From assembly GCF_000178955.2 (NCBI RefSeq), contig NC_016631.1, positions 3,720,001 through 3,784,000 of the forward strand: a DNA stretch of 64,000 nucleotides, written 5' to 3'. This DNA comes from Granulicella mallensis MP5ACTX8 (GTDB lineage Bacteria; Acidobacteriota; Terriglobia; Terriglobales; Acidobacteriaceae). How positions within the stretch are numbered: the first letter of the stretch is position 1; each line of letters starts with the position of its first letter. The notes under the pieces are model-generated. The model was not told the DNA's origin. It worked only from the letters and a program-made list of their open reading frames with translations, and made no database searches. The position numbers were made by a program, and so were the translations under genes. Below are positions 35,515-45,880 of this stretch, piece by piece.

Positions 35515-35731
35515 GGCTTTTGCTTTTCTGGTTGTCATTCCGACCCTGAGCGTAGCCGAAGGGGAGCGAACCTGCTGTCTCCGGTTTTTGCCATTGTCGC
35601 CAGAAACATTGTGTGTCAGCTGAAGCCAAGCCTCAGTTCCAGATCGCTTGCTTTCTGGGTGATACGAACGAAGAACGGGAGACAGCAGGTTCGCTCGCTG
35701 CGCTCGGAATGACAACCAGAAAAGCAAAGGC
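35515..35731. repeat. Intergenic palindromic element, family B (copy 2)
   Basis: Left arm from 35515 (GCTTTTGCTTTTCTGGTTGT, then CATTCCGA and GAGCGAACCTGCTGTCT) is matched by a right arm AGACAGCAGGTTCGCTCGCT and GGAATGACAACCAGAAAAGC to 35731. It lies between convergent genes. Confidence 0.85.
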
Positions 35732-35765
35732 AACAGCAAGGGCAAGGGCAAAGGCAAAGGCAAAA
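35724..35765. repeat. Hexanucleotide tandem repeat (GCAARN type)
   Basis: Seven consecutive hexamers (GCAAAG, GCAACA, GCAAGG, GCAAGG, GCAAAG, GCAAAG, GCAAAA) run from the right end of the family B element to the stop codon of the phosphatase gene. Such tracts are prone to length change. Confidence 0.75.
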
Positions 35766-35766
35766 A

Positions 35767-36465
35767 CTACAACCCGAGCACCGCTGGCCACTCCGAGGCA
35801 TGTTCAACAAACGCATCGGGTTGTGCAGCAGCCAGAGCATGAGGCGACAAACCGAACCCACAGCCGAGAGTGCGAACTCCGCAGCTCCGTCCAGTGAGCA
35901 CATCCACATCCGTATCGCCAATCATCACAATCTCATGGGCCTGTAGCGGCTGCTCGAGCCTTGCATTCGCTTCAGCGATGAGCGTCTGCAACCCTTGCGG
36001 ATCGGGCTTCTTGGTGGGGAAAGAGTCGCCACCGTAGTTCTGGAAGAAGAACGGCTCAAGGCCCAGTTGCCTGCAAATATCGAGCGAAGGCCCTACCGGC
36101 TTATTGGTCAGCACAGCCATCAGGATCTGCGGATGCCGGCTGCGAATCTGTTCCAGCGAGGTCAGCACTCCGTCATAGACGACCGTGTTATCGAGCTTGT
36201 GCACACGGTAGTAGCTCAGGAAAAACTCGAGCGCTTCGCGCACCACGCTCTCATCGTGGGTACTGGCATCGAGGTCCCCGGGATCACCCAAGGCGCGGCG
36301 AACCAGCATCGCCGCGCCATCTCCGATGTAACTTGCGATCACTGCATTCGGCAAAGGAGGCTTGCCGAGGTGCTCCAGCATCGCATTGACCGAGTTGCAG
36401 AGGTCAAGCGAAGAGTTGATAAGGGTACCGTCGAGATCGAAGACCAGAAAACGTGGAACAGGCAT
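35767..36465 (-). CDS. gph: HAD-family phosphoglycolate phosphatase-like enzyme
   Basis: A 232-residue HAD hydrolase. Motif I is FDLDGTLINSS with nucleophile Asp9 and acid Asp11; motif II is VLTNKP; motif III Lys is near FPTKKPDPQ; motif IV is MIGDTDVDVLTG. The helical cap at ~20-85 and the LNLCNSVNAML-type start fit phosphoglycolate phosphatase, which salvages 2-phosphoglycolate from DNA repair. The closing hydrophobic/Glu segment is normal. The stop abuts a hexamer repeat tract. Substrate assignment within HAD is moderately sure. Confidence 0.85.
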   Translation of the reverse strand: MPVPRFLVFDLDGTLINSSLDLCNSVNAMLEHLGKPPLPNAVIASYIGDGAAMLVRRALGDPGDLDASTHDESVVREALEFFLSYYRVHKLDNTVVYDGVLTSLEQIRSRHPQILMAVLTNKPVGPSLDICRQLGLEPFFFQNYGGDSFPTKKPDPQGLQTLIAEANARLEQPLQAHEIVMIGDTDVDVLTGRSCGVRTLGCGFGLSPHALAAAQPDAFVEHASEWPAVLGL

Positions 36466-36480
36466 GAACCTAGTTTAGGT

Positions 36481-36712
36481 TAGAGCGTGTCATCAAACCC
36501 ACAGCTTCAAACTACGGATGAGGGGATTAGAGCTCAAGTTTTTGTTTTGAAGGGGCGGGGCTTTAGCCCGCCGTTGAGGCGATCTCCTGAAGGGCTTTAG
36601 CCGCGGAGGGGACATGGGTTTGCTCCGATATCATTCCCTCAGTGGCTAAAGCCACCGTTCGCAGCGACTTCTAACGGCGGGGCTGAAGCCCCGCCCCTTC
36701 AAAACAAGAATC
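36481..36712. repeat. Intergenic palindrome, family E, with TAGAGCGTGTCATCAAA end
   Basis: The left tip TAGAGCGTGTCATCAAA (36481-36497) precedes 34-bp inverted arms (36542-36575 and 36673-36707, one mismatch) built on GAAGGGGCGGGGCTTTAGCC. The tip recurs at other elements in the window. It occupies the gap downstream of the DUF4097 gene. Confidence 0.85.
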
Positions 36713-36759
36713 TGGCTAAACCTGGAATAGGACTGCTGGAACAGGACTGAATGACCAGC

Positions 36760-37614
36760 CTAGCGAGGCTCCACATTGATGTTCCCGGAACCCGTGCGGA
36801 TCTCCAGGGGAGCTCCGCCTCCATTGATGGAGGCCGTGAGGTGGTGCCGCGAGGAGTCATCCTGCTTCGGAGCTCCGGGGAACTGGATGTGAATATCGCC
36901 TGAGCCCGTTGACGCTTCGAGGTTAAAGCGCGCATCCGGATTCAGATGCAGGCGCACCGATCCCGAGCCGCTCGCCAGATTTCCTGTTCCCTCAAGCCGT
37001 CCGATCGCCTCAACATCGCCCGAACCCGTGCGAGCATTCAGTGAGCCATTGAACTCGTGAATGCGAATATTGCCGGAACCGGTCTTGGCTTTCACATCGC
37101 CGGCAGCATCCTGATCCAGTTCGATATCGCCCGAGCCCGCCTGAAGTTCGGCAGGTCCATGAATGCCATGGGCGCGTACGTTTCCTGAGCCACTGGTCGC
37201 CGAAAGATAGCGGCCCACGTGGTTGATCTCGATGTCACCCGAACCGCTATGGAGGTTGAGTGCGGCGGATGAGGGAACGGCAATCTCGTAGTCGATGGAG
37301 ATGTTATTGAACAGGTTGCGATCGTTTGTCTCACCGATGCGGACTTCATTCCCGTTCTGCACGATTGGCGGGTTGTCGACGATACGCTGTTCGCGGGCTT
37401 TGACGTCGCCGAAGGAGCTCCATCCGGCATGAATGTGGCCAACCACATGAATCTGGTTGTCATTGGCCTGGGAGATCTTGATATCGCCTGACCCCGTAGA
37501 AACATAGAGATCGGCCTGCGACGAGACGTTTAAGGTGCGGGTAAAGGTGCTGTCCGCGAAAGCGGGCGCGACAAACAGCAGAAGACTCGAAGCGACAAGA
37601 AGATGAAGTTTCAT
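36760..37614 (-). CDS. Secreted DUF4097-type beta-helix protein
   Basis: A 284-residue exported protein with a signal peptide (HLLVASSLLLFVAPAFA). The mature part has nine GSG[DNS][IV] turns (TGSGDIKI, SGSGDIEI, SGSGNVRA, AGSGDIEL, TGSGNIRI, TGSGDVEA, SGSGSVRL, TGSGDIHI, TGSGNINV), the pattern of DUF4097/adhesin-like right-handed beta-helices. Location should be periplasm or surface; function is unknown. The regular turn spacing suggests repeated rungs. No operon partner is close. Confidence 0.85.
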   Translation of the reverse strand: MKLHLLVASSLLLFVAPAFADSTFTRTLNVSSQADLYVSTGSGDIKISQANDNQIHVVGHIHAGWSSFGDVKAREQRIVDNPPIVQNGNEVRIGETNDRNLFNNISIDYEIAVPSSAALNLHSGSGDIEINHVGRYLSATSGSGNVRAHGIHGPAELQAGSGDIELDQDAAGDVKAKTGSGNIRIHEFNGSLNARTGSGDVEAIGRLEGTGNLASGSGSVRLHLNPDARFNLEASTGSGDIHIQFPGAPKQDDSSRHHLTASINGGGAPLEIRTGSGNINVEPR

Positions 37615-37703
37615 GATGACGGCGGCTCCCTCATAAAGCGGCAGTTGTACAAGCTAGATCAGGATACGCAGTCTTACAGGTATTAGTTCCCCTCATTTCC
37701 TGG

Positions 37704-37966
37704 GGTGTGTCATCAAATCGCTCTTGTCGCGGAAGCGAAGGGTGCAAACAGTTTGTTGAGGCAGGGATCGGAAGGATCTGGCTTCAGCCAGGCCGTATGG
37801 GACCGGGACTAAACTCTTTCCGCAAGGACCGTGCAAGGCTCACAGGCATGTATCCGTAGCGAGGGAGGATTAGTTTGCCACGGCCAAAGAATGCAATTCA
37901 GTCGTTGCGGCTTCGCCTTCACTCCGGCCTTCGGCAGAATGGTATGCCCTTGGGCCTGCTATTTAC
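37704..37966. repeat. Intergenic palindromic element, family A (copy 2)
   Basis: It begins GGTGTGTCATCAAA (37704-37717), then CAGTTTGTTGAGGCAGGGAT and TCTGGCTTCAGCCAGG, and ends with an inverted GAATTGC/GCAATTCAGTCGTTGCGGC and CCGGCCTTCGGCAGAA block. Part of the 658-nt gene-free stretch 37615-38272. Confidence 0.75.
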
Positions 37967-38234
37967 GGCATGGCTAAACAGGCTGCGGAAAAACTCTTAG
38001 CCGGGAAGCGAGTCTTGATCTTTAGGGCCAAAGGCCCGTTTCATACCAGCCTGGGGTGAAGCGCAGCAGCGAGCGGTTTTTAGCTCGCTGCAAGCCTAAC
38101 CTGGGGCGTCGCTCCCCGAGCCACCACGCTGTCGCGTGGTGCCCCTGGGTTCGCTTTGCCCCAGGCTGGGATGAAACGGGCCTTTGGCCCTAAAGATCAA
38201 ATGGGGATTTTTCCGCAGCCTGTGAAGCCATGCC
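37967..38234. repeat. Intergenic palindromic element, family D
   Basis: Outer arms GGCATGGCTAAACAGGCTGC (37967 on) and its near complement ending 38234 are followed inward by AAAAACTC/GGGATTTTT and by TTTAGGGCCAAAGGCCCGTT, CCAGCCTGGGG and complements. It is one large cruciform-prone unit just downstream of lexA and completes the 37615-38272 gap; no gene is seen there. Confidence 0.82.
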
Positions 38235-38272
38235 CTTAACGAAACAATGCCGTGGCAGTTGCCTGAACAGCC

Positions 38273-38878
38273 CTACGCGTACTTGCGCAGGACTCCCAGC
38301 ACCTTCCCCTGGATGCTCACATTGGAGGCCGGAGCGTAGATCGGGGCCATCTCCGTATTGGAAGGCTGCAGCCGGATGAGATTGCCCTCGCGGTAGAAGC
38401 GTTTGAGCGTGGCATCGGCGCCGTCGATCAACGCGACGATAATCTCGCCCTCCCGAGCAGTGCGGGTTCTCTCGACCAGTACATAGTCTCCGGAGACGAT
38501 GTGTTCGTCCCGCATGGAGTCTCCGCGGACCTCCAGGGCGTAGACCTCGCGGTTGCCGATAATGTCGCCCAGGGAGATGGATTCGGCGGTCTCGATGGCC
38601 TCCACCGGCTTGCCCGCTGCGATACGGCCCAGCAGAGGAAGGCGGTCGAAGCCCTTCTTCGCGGAGCGCTGCGGCAGAACGTCGATCGACCGGCTGCGGT
38701 TGTGAGCGCGCTGGAGCAGGCCTTTGTTCTGCAGATTGGTGACGTGCTTATGCACCGTGGCCAGCGAATTCAGGCCGAGGCCCGACGCTATCTCTTCGTA
38801 CGAAGGAGAGTAGCCGTTCCTGGTGGTAAAGCTCGAAAGAAAGTCGATGACTTCTTTTTGCCGCCGCGTAATCGCCAT
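38273..38878 (-). CDS. lexA: LexA SOS repressor
   Basis: A 201-residue repressor. The winged helix is at residues 1-65 (YSPSYEEIASGLGLNSLATVHKHV). The self-cleavage pair Ala88-Gly89 lies in GRIAAGKPVEA; the catalytic dyad is Ser121 (VRGDSMRDEHI) and Lys159 (ATLKRFY). Activated RecA would trigger cleavage and induce DNA-repair genes. A promoter with a direct repeat in its spacer lies directly upstream, with the predicted start point at or next to the ATG, so the mRNA may be leaderless. The gene is flanked on both sides by large palindromic elements. Confidence 0.95.
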   Translation of the reverse strand: MAITRRQKEVIDFLSSFTTRNGYSPSYEEIASGLGLNSLATVHKHVTNLQNKGLLQRAHNRSRSIDVLPQRSAKKGFDRLPLLGRIAAGKPVEAIETAESISLGDIIGNREVYALEVRGDSMRDEHIVSGDYVLVERTRTAREGEIIVALIDGADATLKRFYREGNLIRLQPSNTEMAPIYAPASNVSIQGKVLGVLRKYA

Positions 38879-38884
38879 GCGGAC

Positions 38885-38912
38885 ATTCTAGCGAATAAAA
38901 AGCGAATTGCAA
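38885..38912 (-). promoter_or_regulatory. lexA promoter with direct-repeat operator in spacer
   Basis: On the minus strand TTGCAA (38912-38907), a 16-nt spacer and TAGAAT (38890-38885) form a sigma-70-type promoter. The direct repeat ATTCGCT-TTTT-ATTCGCT (38907-38890) fills the spacer, an ideal place for autorepression. Transcription should begin around 38879-38877, at the ATG (38878). LexA binding is inferred. Confidence 0.6.
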
Positions 38913-38945
38913 GCGGGGGAATCACATTTGCCATCATTTCCCAGT

Positions 38946-39358
38946 ATTTGTCATCAAACTCCCCTTGGTGTTAGACCGAACGGCGCAGTCAGTTTGTTGA
39001 GGCACGAATCGGAAGGGCACGGTTTCAACCGTGCCGAGAAAGCGGCGACAAAGCCTCTTTCCACTCTGCCGAAGGCGGGAGCGAAGGCGCAGCCGGAGCG
39101 ACGGAATTGCTCTCTTTCATCGCGGCGAAACGGGTGGCCACATCCCCGGTGCTCCTTGTTCAGCCTGGGCCGCACGAAGGAAGGCAATTCAGTCGTTGCG
39201 CCCTGCGGGCTTCACTTCAGCCTTCGGCAGAGCGGAGAGGACCTCTAAAAGCTCCCTTTTCGGCACGGTTGAAACCGTGCCCTTCCGATTCGTGACTCAA
39301 CAAACTGCTTGCACCCGTCCGACTTCGTCTCAGGAAGCAGTTTGATGGCACACTCTAG
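38946..39358. repeat. Intergenic palindromic element, family A (copy 3), complete
   Basis: The element is bounded by TTGTCATCAAA (left) and TTTGATGGCACACTCTAG (39341-39358). Near-perfect 47-bp inner arms (38990-39036 and 39261-39307) begin CAGTTTGTTGAGGCACGAAT. It accounts for most of the 604-nt gap 38879-39482; no gene seen. Confidence 0.85.
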
Positions 39359-39482
39359 CCGTCGAACGCCCCCGGATATGAACGGCACAATAAATCATCC
39401 GTTTACCGCGCGCGTGACAAACAGATGATGCACCTTTTCACAGCTTTCCTTCGTCTGAGGCAGTGGAGGACAAGTAAACAAC

Positions 39483-40169
39483 ATGAGTGAATGGGTAAAC
39501 GTAAAAGCAGCCGACGGGCACGAACTTTCCGCCTACGTGGCAAAGCCTGAAGGCGAGCCGATCGGCGCGCTGATCGTGGTGCAGGAGATCTTCGGCGTAA
39601 ACGCTTCGATCCGCAGCGTCGCCGACAGCTATGCCAAGGACGGGTTCCTGGCCATCGCACCGGCGATCTTCGACCGCTTCGAGCGCGGGCTTGAACTGAC
39701 CTACGAAGGCGAAGATCTGAAGAAGGCCTTCGACCTGTACGGAAAGCTCAATCCCGACACCCAGCTTCTGGATATCGCCGCAGCTTACGAGCACGTCAAA
39801 GGTGCCGGAAAGGGCGTTGCCATCCTTGGGTTCTGCTACGGCGGCCTGATGAGCTGGGTGAGCGCGACTCGCGCCGAAGCACACAAGATGCAGCTGGATT
39901 GCTGCGTCGGCTACTATGCCGGCGGTATCGGCAAAGTGGCTGCCGAAGAGCCCACCTGCCCCGTTCTGCTGCACTTTGGCGCGGAGGACAGCCACATCGG
40001 CAGCGACCAGATCGATGCCGTGCGGAACGCGCATCCTGAGGTCGAAATCTTCCTCTACGAGGGCGCCGGGCACGCCTTTGCCAACCACGCACGCACCGAC
40101 TACAAGGCGGAAGCGGCAAAGCTGGCCCGCGAACGCTCGTTGGAGTTCCTGAAAGAGCACGTAGCGTAA
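39483..40169 (+). CDS. Dienelactone hydrolase family protein
   Basis: A 228-residue cytoplasmic alpha/beta hydrolase with a Cys nucleophile. Glu35 in VVQEIFGVN, Cys118 in LGFCYGGL, Asp169 in HFGAEDSHIG and His197 in GAGHAFAN form the complete DLH catalytic set. Dienelactone hydrolases open lactones in chlorocatechol breakdown, but many genomic members have other ester substrates. No other catechol-pathway gene is nearby. The gene is followed by a strong hairpin at 40186-40242. Confidence 0.9.
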   Translation: MSEWVNVKAADGHELSAYVAKPEGEPIGALIVVQEIFGVNASIRSVADSYAKDGFLAIAPAIFDRFERGLELTYEGEDLKKAFDLYGKLNPDTQLLDIAAAYEHVKGAGKGVAILGFCYGGLMSWVSATRAEAHKMQLDCCVGYYAGGIGKVAAEEPTCPVLLHFGAEDSHIGSDQIDAVRNAHPEVEIFLYEGAGHAFANHARTDYKAEAAKLARERSLEFLKEHVA

Positions 40170-40186
40170 AGGCAGAGTGTAGAGAA

Positions 40187-40246
40187 TAGAGCGTAGAGGA
40201 TAGAGACAGCGGAGCAATCCGGTTGCCTCTATCCTCTACGCTCTTT
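40187..40246 (+). terminator. Perfect hairpin after the dienelactone hydrolase gene
   Basis: AGAGCGTAGAGGATAGAG pairs with its exact complement ahead of TTTTGCG. The loop is about 21 nt, larger than usual, and the T run short, so it may be a weak terminator or a repeat. A nearby GTGTAGAGAATAGAGCG is part of the same short-repeat pattern. Confidence 0.6.
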
Positions 40247-40344
40247 TGCGTCTACACTCGGTTCCTGGGCTCCAGCGTGCTATCTTTAATTGGACACTGA
40301 GAGAAGTGGACTAGAGCACAGAGAATCAGGAGTACGTTACAGCC

Positions 40345-40611
40345 GTGTTGGCACCCGCAAAGAAGACAGACATTATCACTAAATTCCGCACTCACGATTC
40401 GGACACTGGTAGCCCGGAAGTGCAGATTGCGATCCTCAGCGAGCGTATCGGCGAGTTGACCGAGCACTTCAAAACCCACAAAAAGGATCACGGTTCACGC
40501 CGCGGTCTGCTGATGCTTGTGAGCAAGCGCCGCCGCCTTCTGGACTACCTGAAGAAGACGGATCCGGATCGCTACCGCGACGTTATCGGCAAATTGGGTA
40601 TCCGCAAGTAG
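40345..40611 (+). CDS. rpsO: 30S ribosomal protein S15
   Basis: An 88-residue primary 16S rRNA-binding protein. Signatures are [51 protein letters not shown] and KLGIRK at the end. The GTG at 40345 follows AGGAG by eleven bases; a TTG one codon later is an alternative. It lies upstream of pnp, the usual arrangement in bacteria, with an intrinsic terminator in the gap. Confidence 0.97.
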   Translation: MLAPAKKTDIITKFRTHDSDTGSPEVQIAILSERIGELTEHFKTHKKDHGSRRGLLMLVSKRRRLLDYLKKTDPDRYRDVIGKLGIRK

Positions 40612-40866
40612 CTTGCACGTATCCCATCGAGGGCTGTCGCGGCCTGTCGTGCCGCGCAGTCATCAGGAGTATAGGAAAGCATTGAGTTCGCCAAGCGCCA
40701 TGGATTGGATGGGAGCCCCTTCGAGTGTTCCCGTTCCCGCTGCTCTCCGCAGTGTCACCCTGCGCTTGCCGCTGATGCTTCCGGCTTTCTATACCCTGAA
40801 CTCACTAACTGGCTATGCCCCAAACCGGCTAAATTTTCAGACCCCGAATTCATACCTGAACCAAGG

Positions 40867-40900
40867 AGCCCCGACCGAAGCTACTTCGGCGGGGCTTTTG
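40867..40900 (+). terminator. Intrinsic terminator between rpsO and pnp
   Basis: AGCCCCG-A-CCGAAG pairs with CTTCGG-CGGGGCT (one bulged A, three-base loop) and is followed by TTTTGTC. It lies 256 nt after the rpsO stop and 84 nt before pnp, so pnp needs readthrough or its own promoter. The rest of the 372-nt gap has no recognised feature. Confidence 0.85.
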
Positions 40901-40983
40901 TCTTAGCACTGCTCCCGTAGCGGGCAGTCGGACGACATGACTTTCGAAAAGCTTAAAGACAGAAGACAAGAAGAGGAACGTAC

Positions 40984-43440
<2,457 letters not shown>

Positions 43441-43456
43441 TCTGAAACACGAATGC

Positions 43457-43497
43457 AAACGATGGAAGCCGCGCCTTGTGCGCGGCTTCTATCGTTT
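43457..43497 (+). terminator. Hairpin after pnp
   Basis: An 18-bp stem (AAACGATGGAAGCCGCGC with one G-U pair in RNA) and five-base loop ends in TTT with no longer T run. It may terminate weakly or protect the pnp 3' end; the next gene starts 29 nt later. Confidence 0.7.
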
Positions 43498-43525
43498 CAG
43501 CGTCGAACCAGACAGAAGAGGTCGT

Positions 43526-44413
43526 ATGACACAGAGACGGGGGATTGACCTGTTGCGCCAGGGATGGCCGTTCGCTCTGCTCTGCCTCGCCGCTTCGAGC
43601 GAAGGGTGGATCACCGACACCTGGCCCCAGGCAGGTTCAACGCTGGCTTCTGAGACCGCCGCCTGCGCCCTGGCTGCGGCGCTGAGCTTTGGTCTGGCCT
43701 TTCTGAAGCCAAAAGCACGCCCTACACGGCTATCGACCTCTTCAACAGCATGGGGTGGAGCTTTGATTCTTGTCGGCCCTGCCATCGGACTCTTCCTGAT
43801 GTCTTCTCTGGGACCCGCGAACCGGGTTCTGGCGTTGGCACTGACACCGGTGGTAGTCGCTGTCGCTGAAGCCGCTCTCGGCACTCAGGAGCAGGGCCTT
43901 TCAGCAAGAAGCCTCTGGCCGGGGCTTGCCGCTGTCTCCGGCCTACTGCTCGTGCTGCCGGAGCCCTCCCTGGCGAGTCCACTCAACGATGCAGCCTTGC
44001 TATTGGCACCCCTGCTCACTGGTATCGGATGTACTTTGTTCCGCCGCCACACTCTCGATGCGATGGACGCCACAACCACCTTTGCGGGCGGGTGCCTTCT
44101 CTTTGGCCTCGGCACAGTCGTTCAATCCGCGCTGCAACACACCCTTCCCGTTCCAGATTTTGCGGCTGTAGCCATCGACCTTGTTCTCACACTGCTCTCC
44201 ATCCTTGCGCTGCAAAGGCTGACAGCCACCCAATACGTGTCGCGATACGTGCTCGTCCCGTTAGTGATCCTGTTGCTAAGCCTTCTTCAGGTTCACGAGA
44301 CGATCACGGCTCGGAGTGTGACCTGCGCTGTCCTGCTGGCAGGAGCGGCAATTTCGCTTTTGCGGCAAAGCGACAGACGGAAAGATGAACCCTTGAATGT
44401 TGTGATTGGCTAA
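43526..44413 (+). CDS. Multi-pass membrane protein, DMT/EamA-like
   Basis: A 295-residue membrane protein. The ATG at 43526 follows AGAAGAGG; the frame is open further upstream inside pnp but that part reads as a shadow of pnp. About ten hydrophobic segments arranged in two similar halves suggest a drug/metabolite-transporter-type fold (GPAIGLFLMSSLGPANRVLALALTPVVVAVAEAAL is typical of the EamA turn). No substrate can be named. It may be cotranscribed with pnp by readthrough. The stop adjoins a repeat element. Confidence 0.7.
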   Translation: MTQRRGIDLLRQGWPFALLCLAASSEGWITDTWPQAGSTLASETAACALAAALSFGLAFLKPKARPTRLSTSSTAWGGALILVGPAIGLFLMSSLGPANRVLALALTPVVVAVAEAALGTQEQGLSARSLWPGLAAVSGLLLVLPEPSLASPLNDAALLLAPLLTGIGCTLFRRHTLDAMDATTTFAGGCLLFGLGTVVQSALQHTLPVPDFAAVAIDLVLTLLSILALQRLTATQYVSRYVLVPLVILLLSLLQVHETITARSVTCAVLLAGAAISLLRQSDRRKDEPLNVVIG

Positions 44414-44775
44414 GGTGTGTCATCCAACCGCTTTAGGACACTGCGTGAATGCCAGCCCCAAAGGGGCGATATATACCAGCCCAGGGTCAAGTGGCGAAGA
44501 AGACCGAGCGCTGTAAACGCGACATATCGTGCAGCCGCGATAGGTCGCCCCTTCAGGGCTCTACCTTCGCGGAGCCCGTAACCCAGGGTTGCGGCGACAC
44601 GGCGAGCAAAGAACGCTCGCCAGCCGCCTCCACCCTGGGCTAGTATAGGCCGCCCCTTTCGGGCTTGTACCCGTGGACGTGTGAGCATTTCCTCTCCATT
44701 TTGTGTTCCCGTAGGCGCGAAGTGGGCAAAGTCCCATCATTATCTCGGACAACAATTTGATGACACGCTCTAGAC
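44413..44775. repeat. Intergenic palindromic element, family C (copy 2) with TAGAGCGTGTCATCAAA-type ends
   Basis: The left end GGTGTGTCATCCAA (from 44414) starts at the stop codon of the membrane-protein gene, and the right end TTTGATGACACGCTCTA (44756-44772) is its complement with few changes. Inside are AGCCCCAAAGGGGCGATATA, CAGCCCAGGGT, TCGCCCCTTCAGGGCTCTAC and CCACCCTGGGCTAGTATAGG, matching family C at 27446-27669. It fills most of the 464-nt gap 44414-44877. Confidence 0.82.
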
Positions 44776-44877
44776 TCACTATCTTTCTGGCAAAGGCACA
44801 GGAAGCGTGAACCATGAACTATTCAGACCCACAAAAGCCACTCGAAGATTTGCCCCTGCGAAGGTAAACTGCGGAAC

Positions 44878-45288
44878 ATGGCAGCATCGATGTATATCGT
44901 GGTCCAGGGCGAGGATCCCGGCTTCAACATCTACGTCAACGGACGCGCGCTGGCACGTCACGAAAGCGCCGTGGAACGTCTGGCGCTTGAGCTTGGGGTG
45001 CGTCCGCTGCTCGAGTTCTTCTCCGCGGATGAAAGCTCCATGTCGCTGCTGATCGAAGAGGGCGCGGGCAATCCCGAGCTGCTAAAGCGCCTGCCGCCGC
45101 CGCAGTGGTATCGCGGCGAAGACGGCATGCCCACCGTCATGGCCCTCATCGAATCTCTCGAAAACGACCCGCAACAACTCGGCACCGAGGGGGCTTCGGT
45201 GCTGGAAGAACTCCGCGAGTATGAGATCGTCCTGCGTAAGACAGCGGAACGCGACCTTCGCTGGCATCTTGCAGTAAGCTGGCGCTAA
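44878..45288 (+). CDS. Hypothetical small acidic protein
   Basis: A 136-residue soluble protein that I do not recognise. It has a strand-rich N-terminus (MYIVVQGEDPGFNIYVNGRAL), an acidic helical middle (LELGVRPLLEFFSADESSM), LPPPQWYRGEDGMPTVMALIESLENDP and a helical end RKTAERDLRWHLAVSWR. The middle resembles small immunity-like or regulatory proteins, but this is not firm. A 17-codon ORF with a GGAAG site ends ten bases upstream. Convergent with the DinB gene. Confidence 0.7.
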   Translation: MAASMYIVVQGEDPGFNIYVNGRALARHESAVERLALELGVRPLLEFFSADESSMSLLIEEGAGNPELLKRLPPPQWYRGEDGMPTVMALIESLENDPQQLGTEGASVLEELREYEIVLRKTAERDLRWHLAVSWR

Positions 45289-45314
45289 GAATTACGCCCG
45301 AATGAAGAAGTGCG

Positions 45315-45830
45315 TTAGTGTTTCTTCCACACACCCAGCAACCGCCGCAACACGATCAGTTCACCGATGTGGTACGCGTTGTGGTCGGCGATCAGCAGGG
45401 CCTCTCGCAGCAACGTCTGACCGTTTCCCCAGGAAAAGGCTTCGGTCAGCGCCTTCTCGTCCGCTGCCTTCAAAAGCTTCTCGAAGGCCTTGCGATCGGA
45501 ATGAATCTCGCGAATCGCATGATCCCATGCGGCTTCACTCGGTGGCGCGGCTTCCTTTGGCCAGTACTCCTCCGGCCACTTCAGCTCGCGATACCCTCCA
45601 GCCTTGTTATCGCTGAATTCGAGGATGTCACGCTGCGTAATCCGCAGGTGTTCGACAAGCTGCCAGGCGGAGTACGGCAGGCCCACAGGAATCTCGCTGC
45701 GAAGCTTTGCCGGAAAATCCTTTACGGCGTCTTCGAAGGTGGCATGGGCATTACCGCCCTCAAAGAGGGAAAGCAGCTCCCGTACCAGGCTTCCATTCAG
45801 ATCTTCTTCGGTCGTCGAATCGTGTCTCAT
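45315..45830 (-). CDS. DinB/YfiT-family protein
   Basis: A 171-residue four-helix-bundle protein of the DinB superfamily. The expected metal-binding His residues are seen in QLVEHLRITQRD, DHAIREIHSDRKAF and IADHNAYHIGELIVLRRL. Members are thiol-S-transferases or metal-dependent hydrolases, some linked to bacillithiol or mycothiol use. It lies downstream of the ROK kinase on the same strand with a 50-nt gap. No precise reaction can be given. Confidence 0.87.
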   Translation of the reverse strand: MRHDSTTEEDLNGSLVRELLSLFEGGNAHATFEDAVKDFPAKLRSEIPVGLPYSAWQLVEHLRITQRDILEFSDNKAGGYRELKWPEEYWPKEAAPPSEAAWDHAIREIHSDRKAFEKLLKAADEKALTEAFSWGNGQTLLREALLIADHNAYHIGELIVLRRLLGVWKKH

Positions 45831-45880
45831 GCCCTATCGGATGCAGGTTCGCGGAGAACCGTCGCATGAAAGATGAAGCC

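Noticed and set aside
40613-40920. Short open frames between rpsO and pnp
   Set aside because: They run through the intrinsic terminator and have no ribosome-binding site.
44814-44867. A 17-codon ORF with a GGAAG site before the 44878 gene
   Set aside because: Too short and compositionally plain to support as a gene or leader without conservation.
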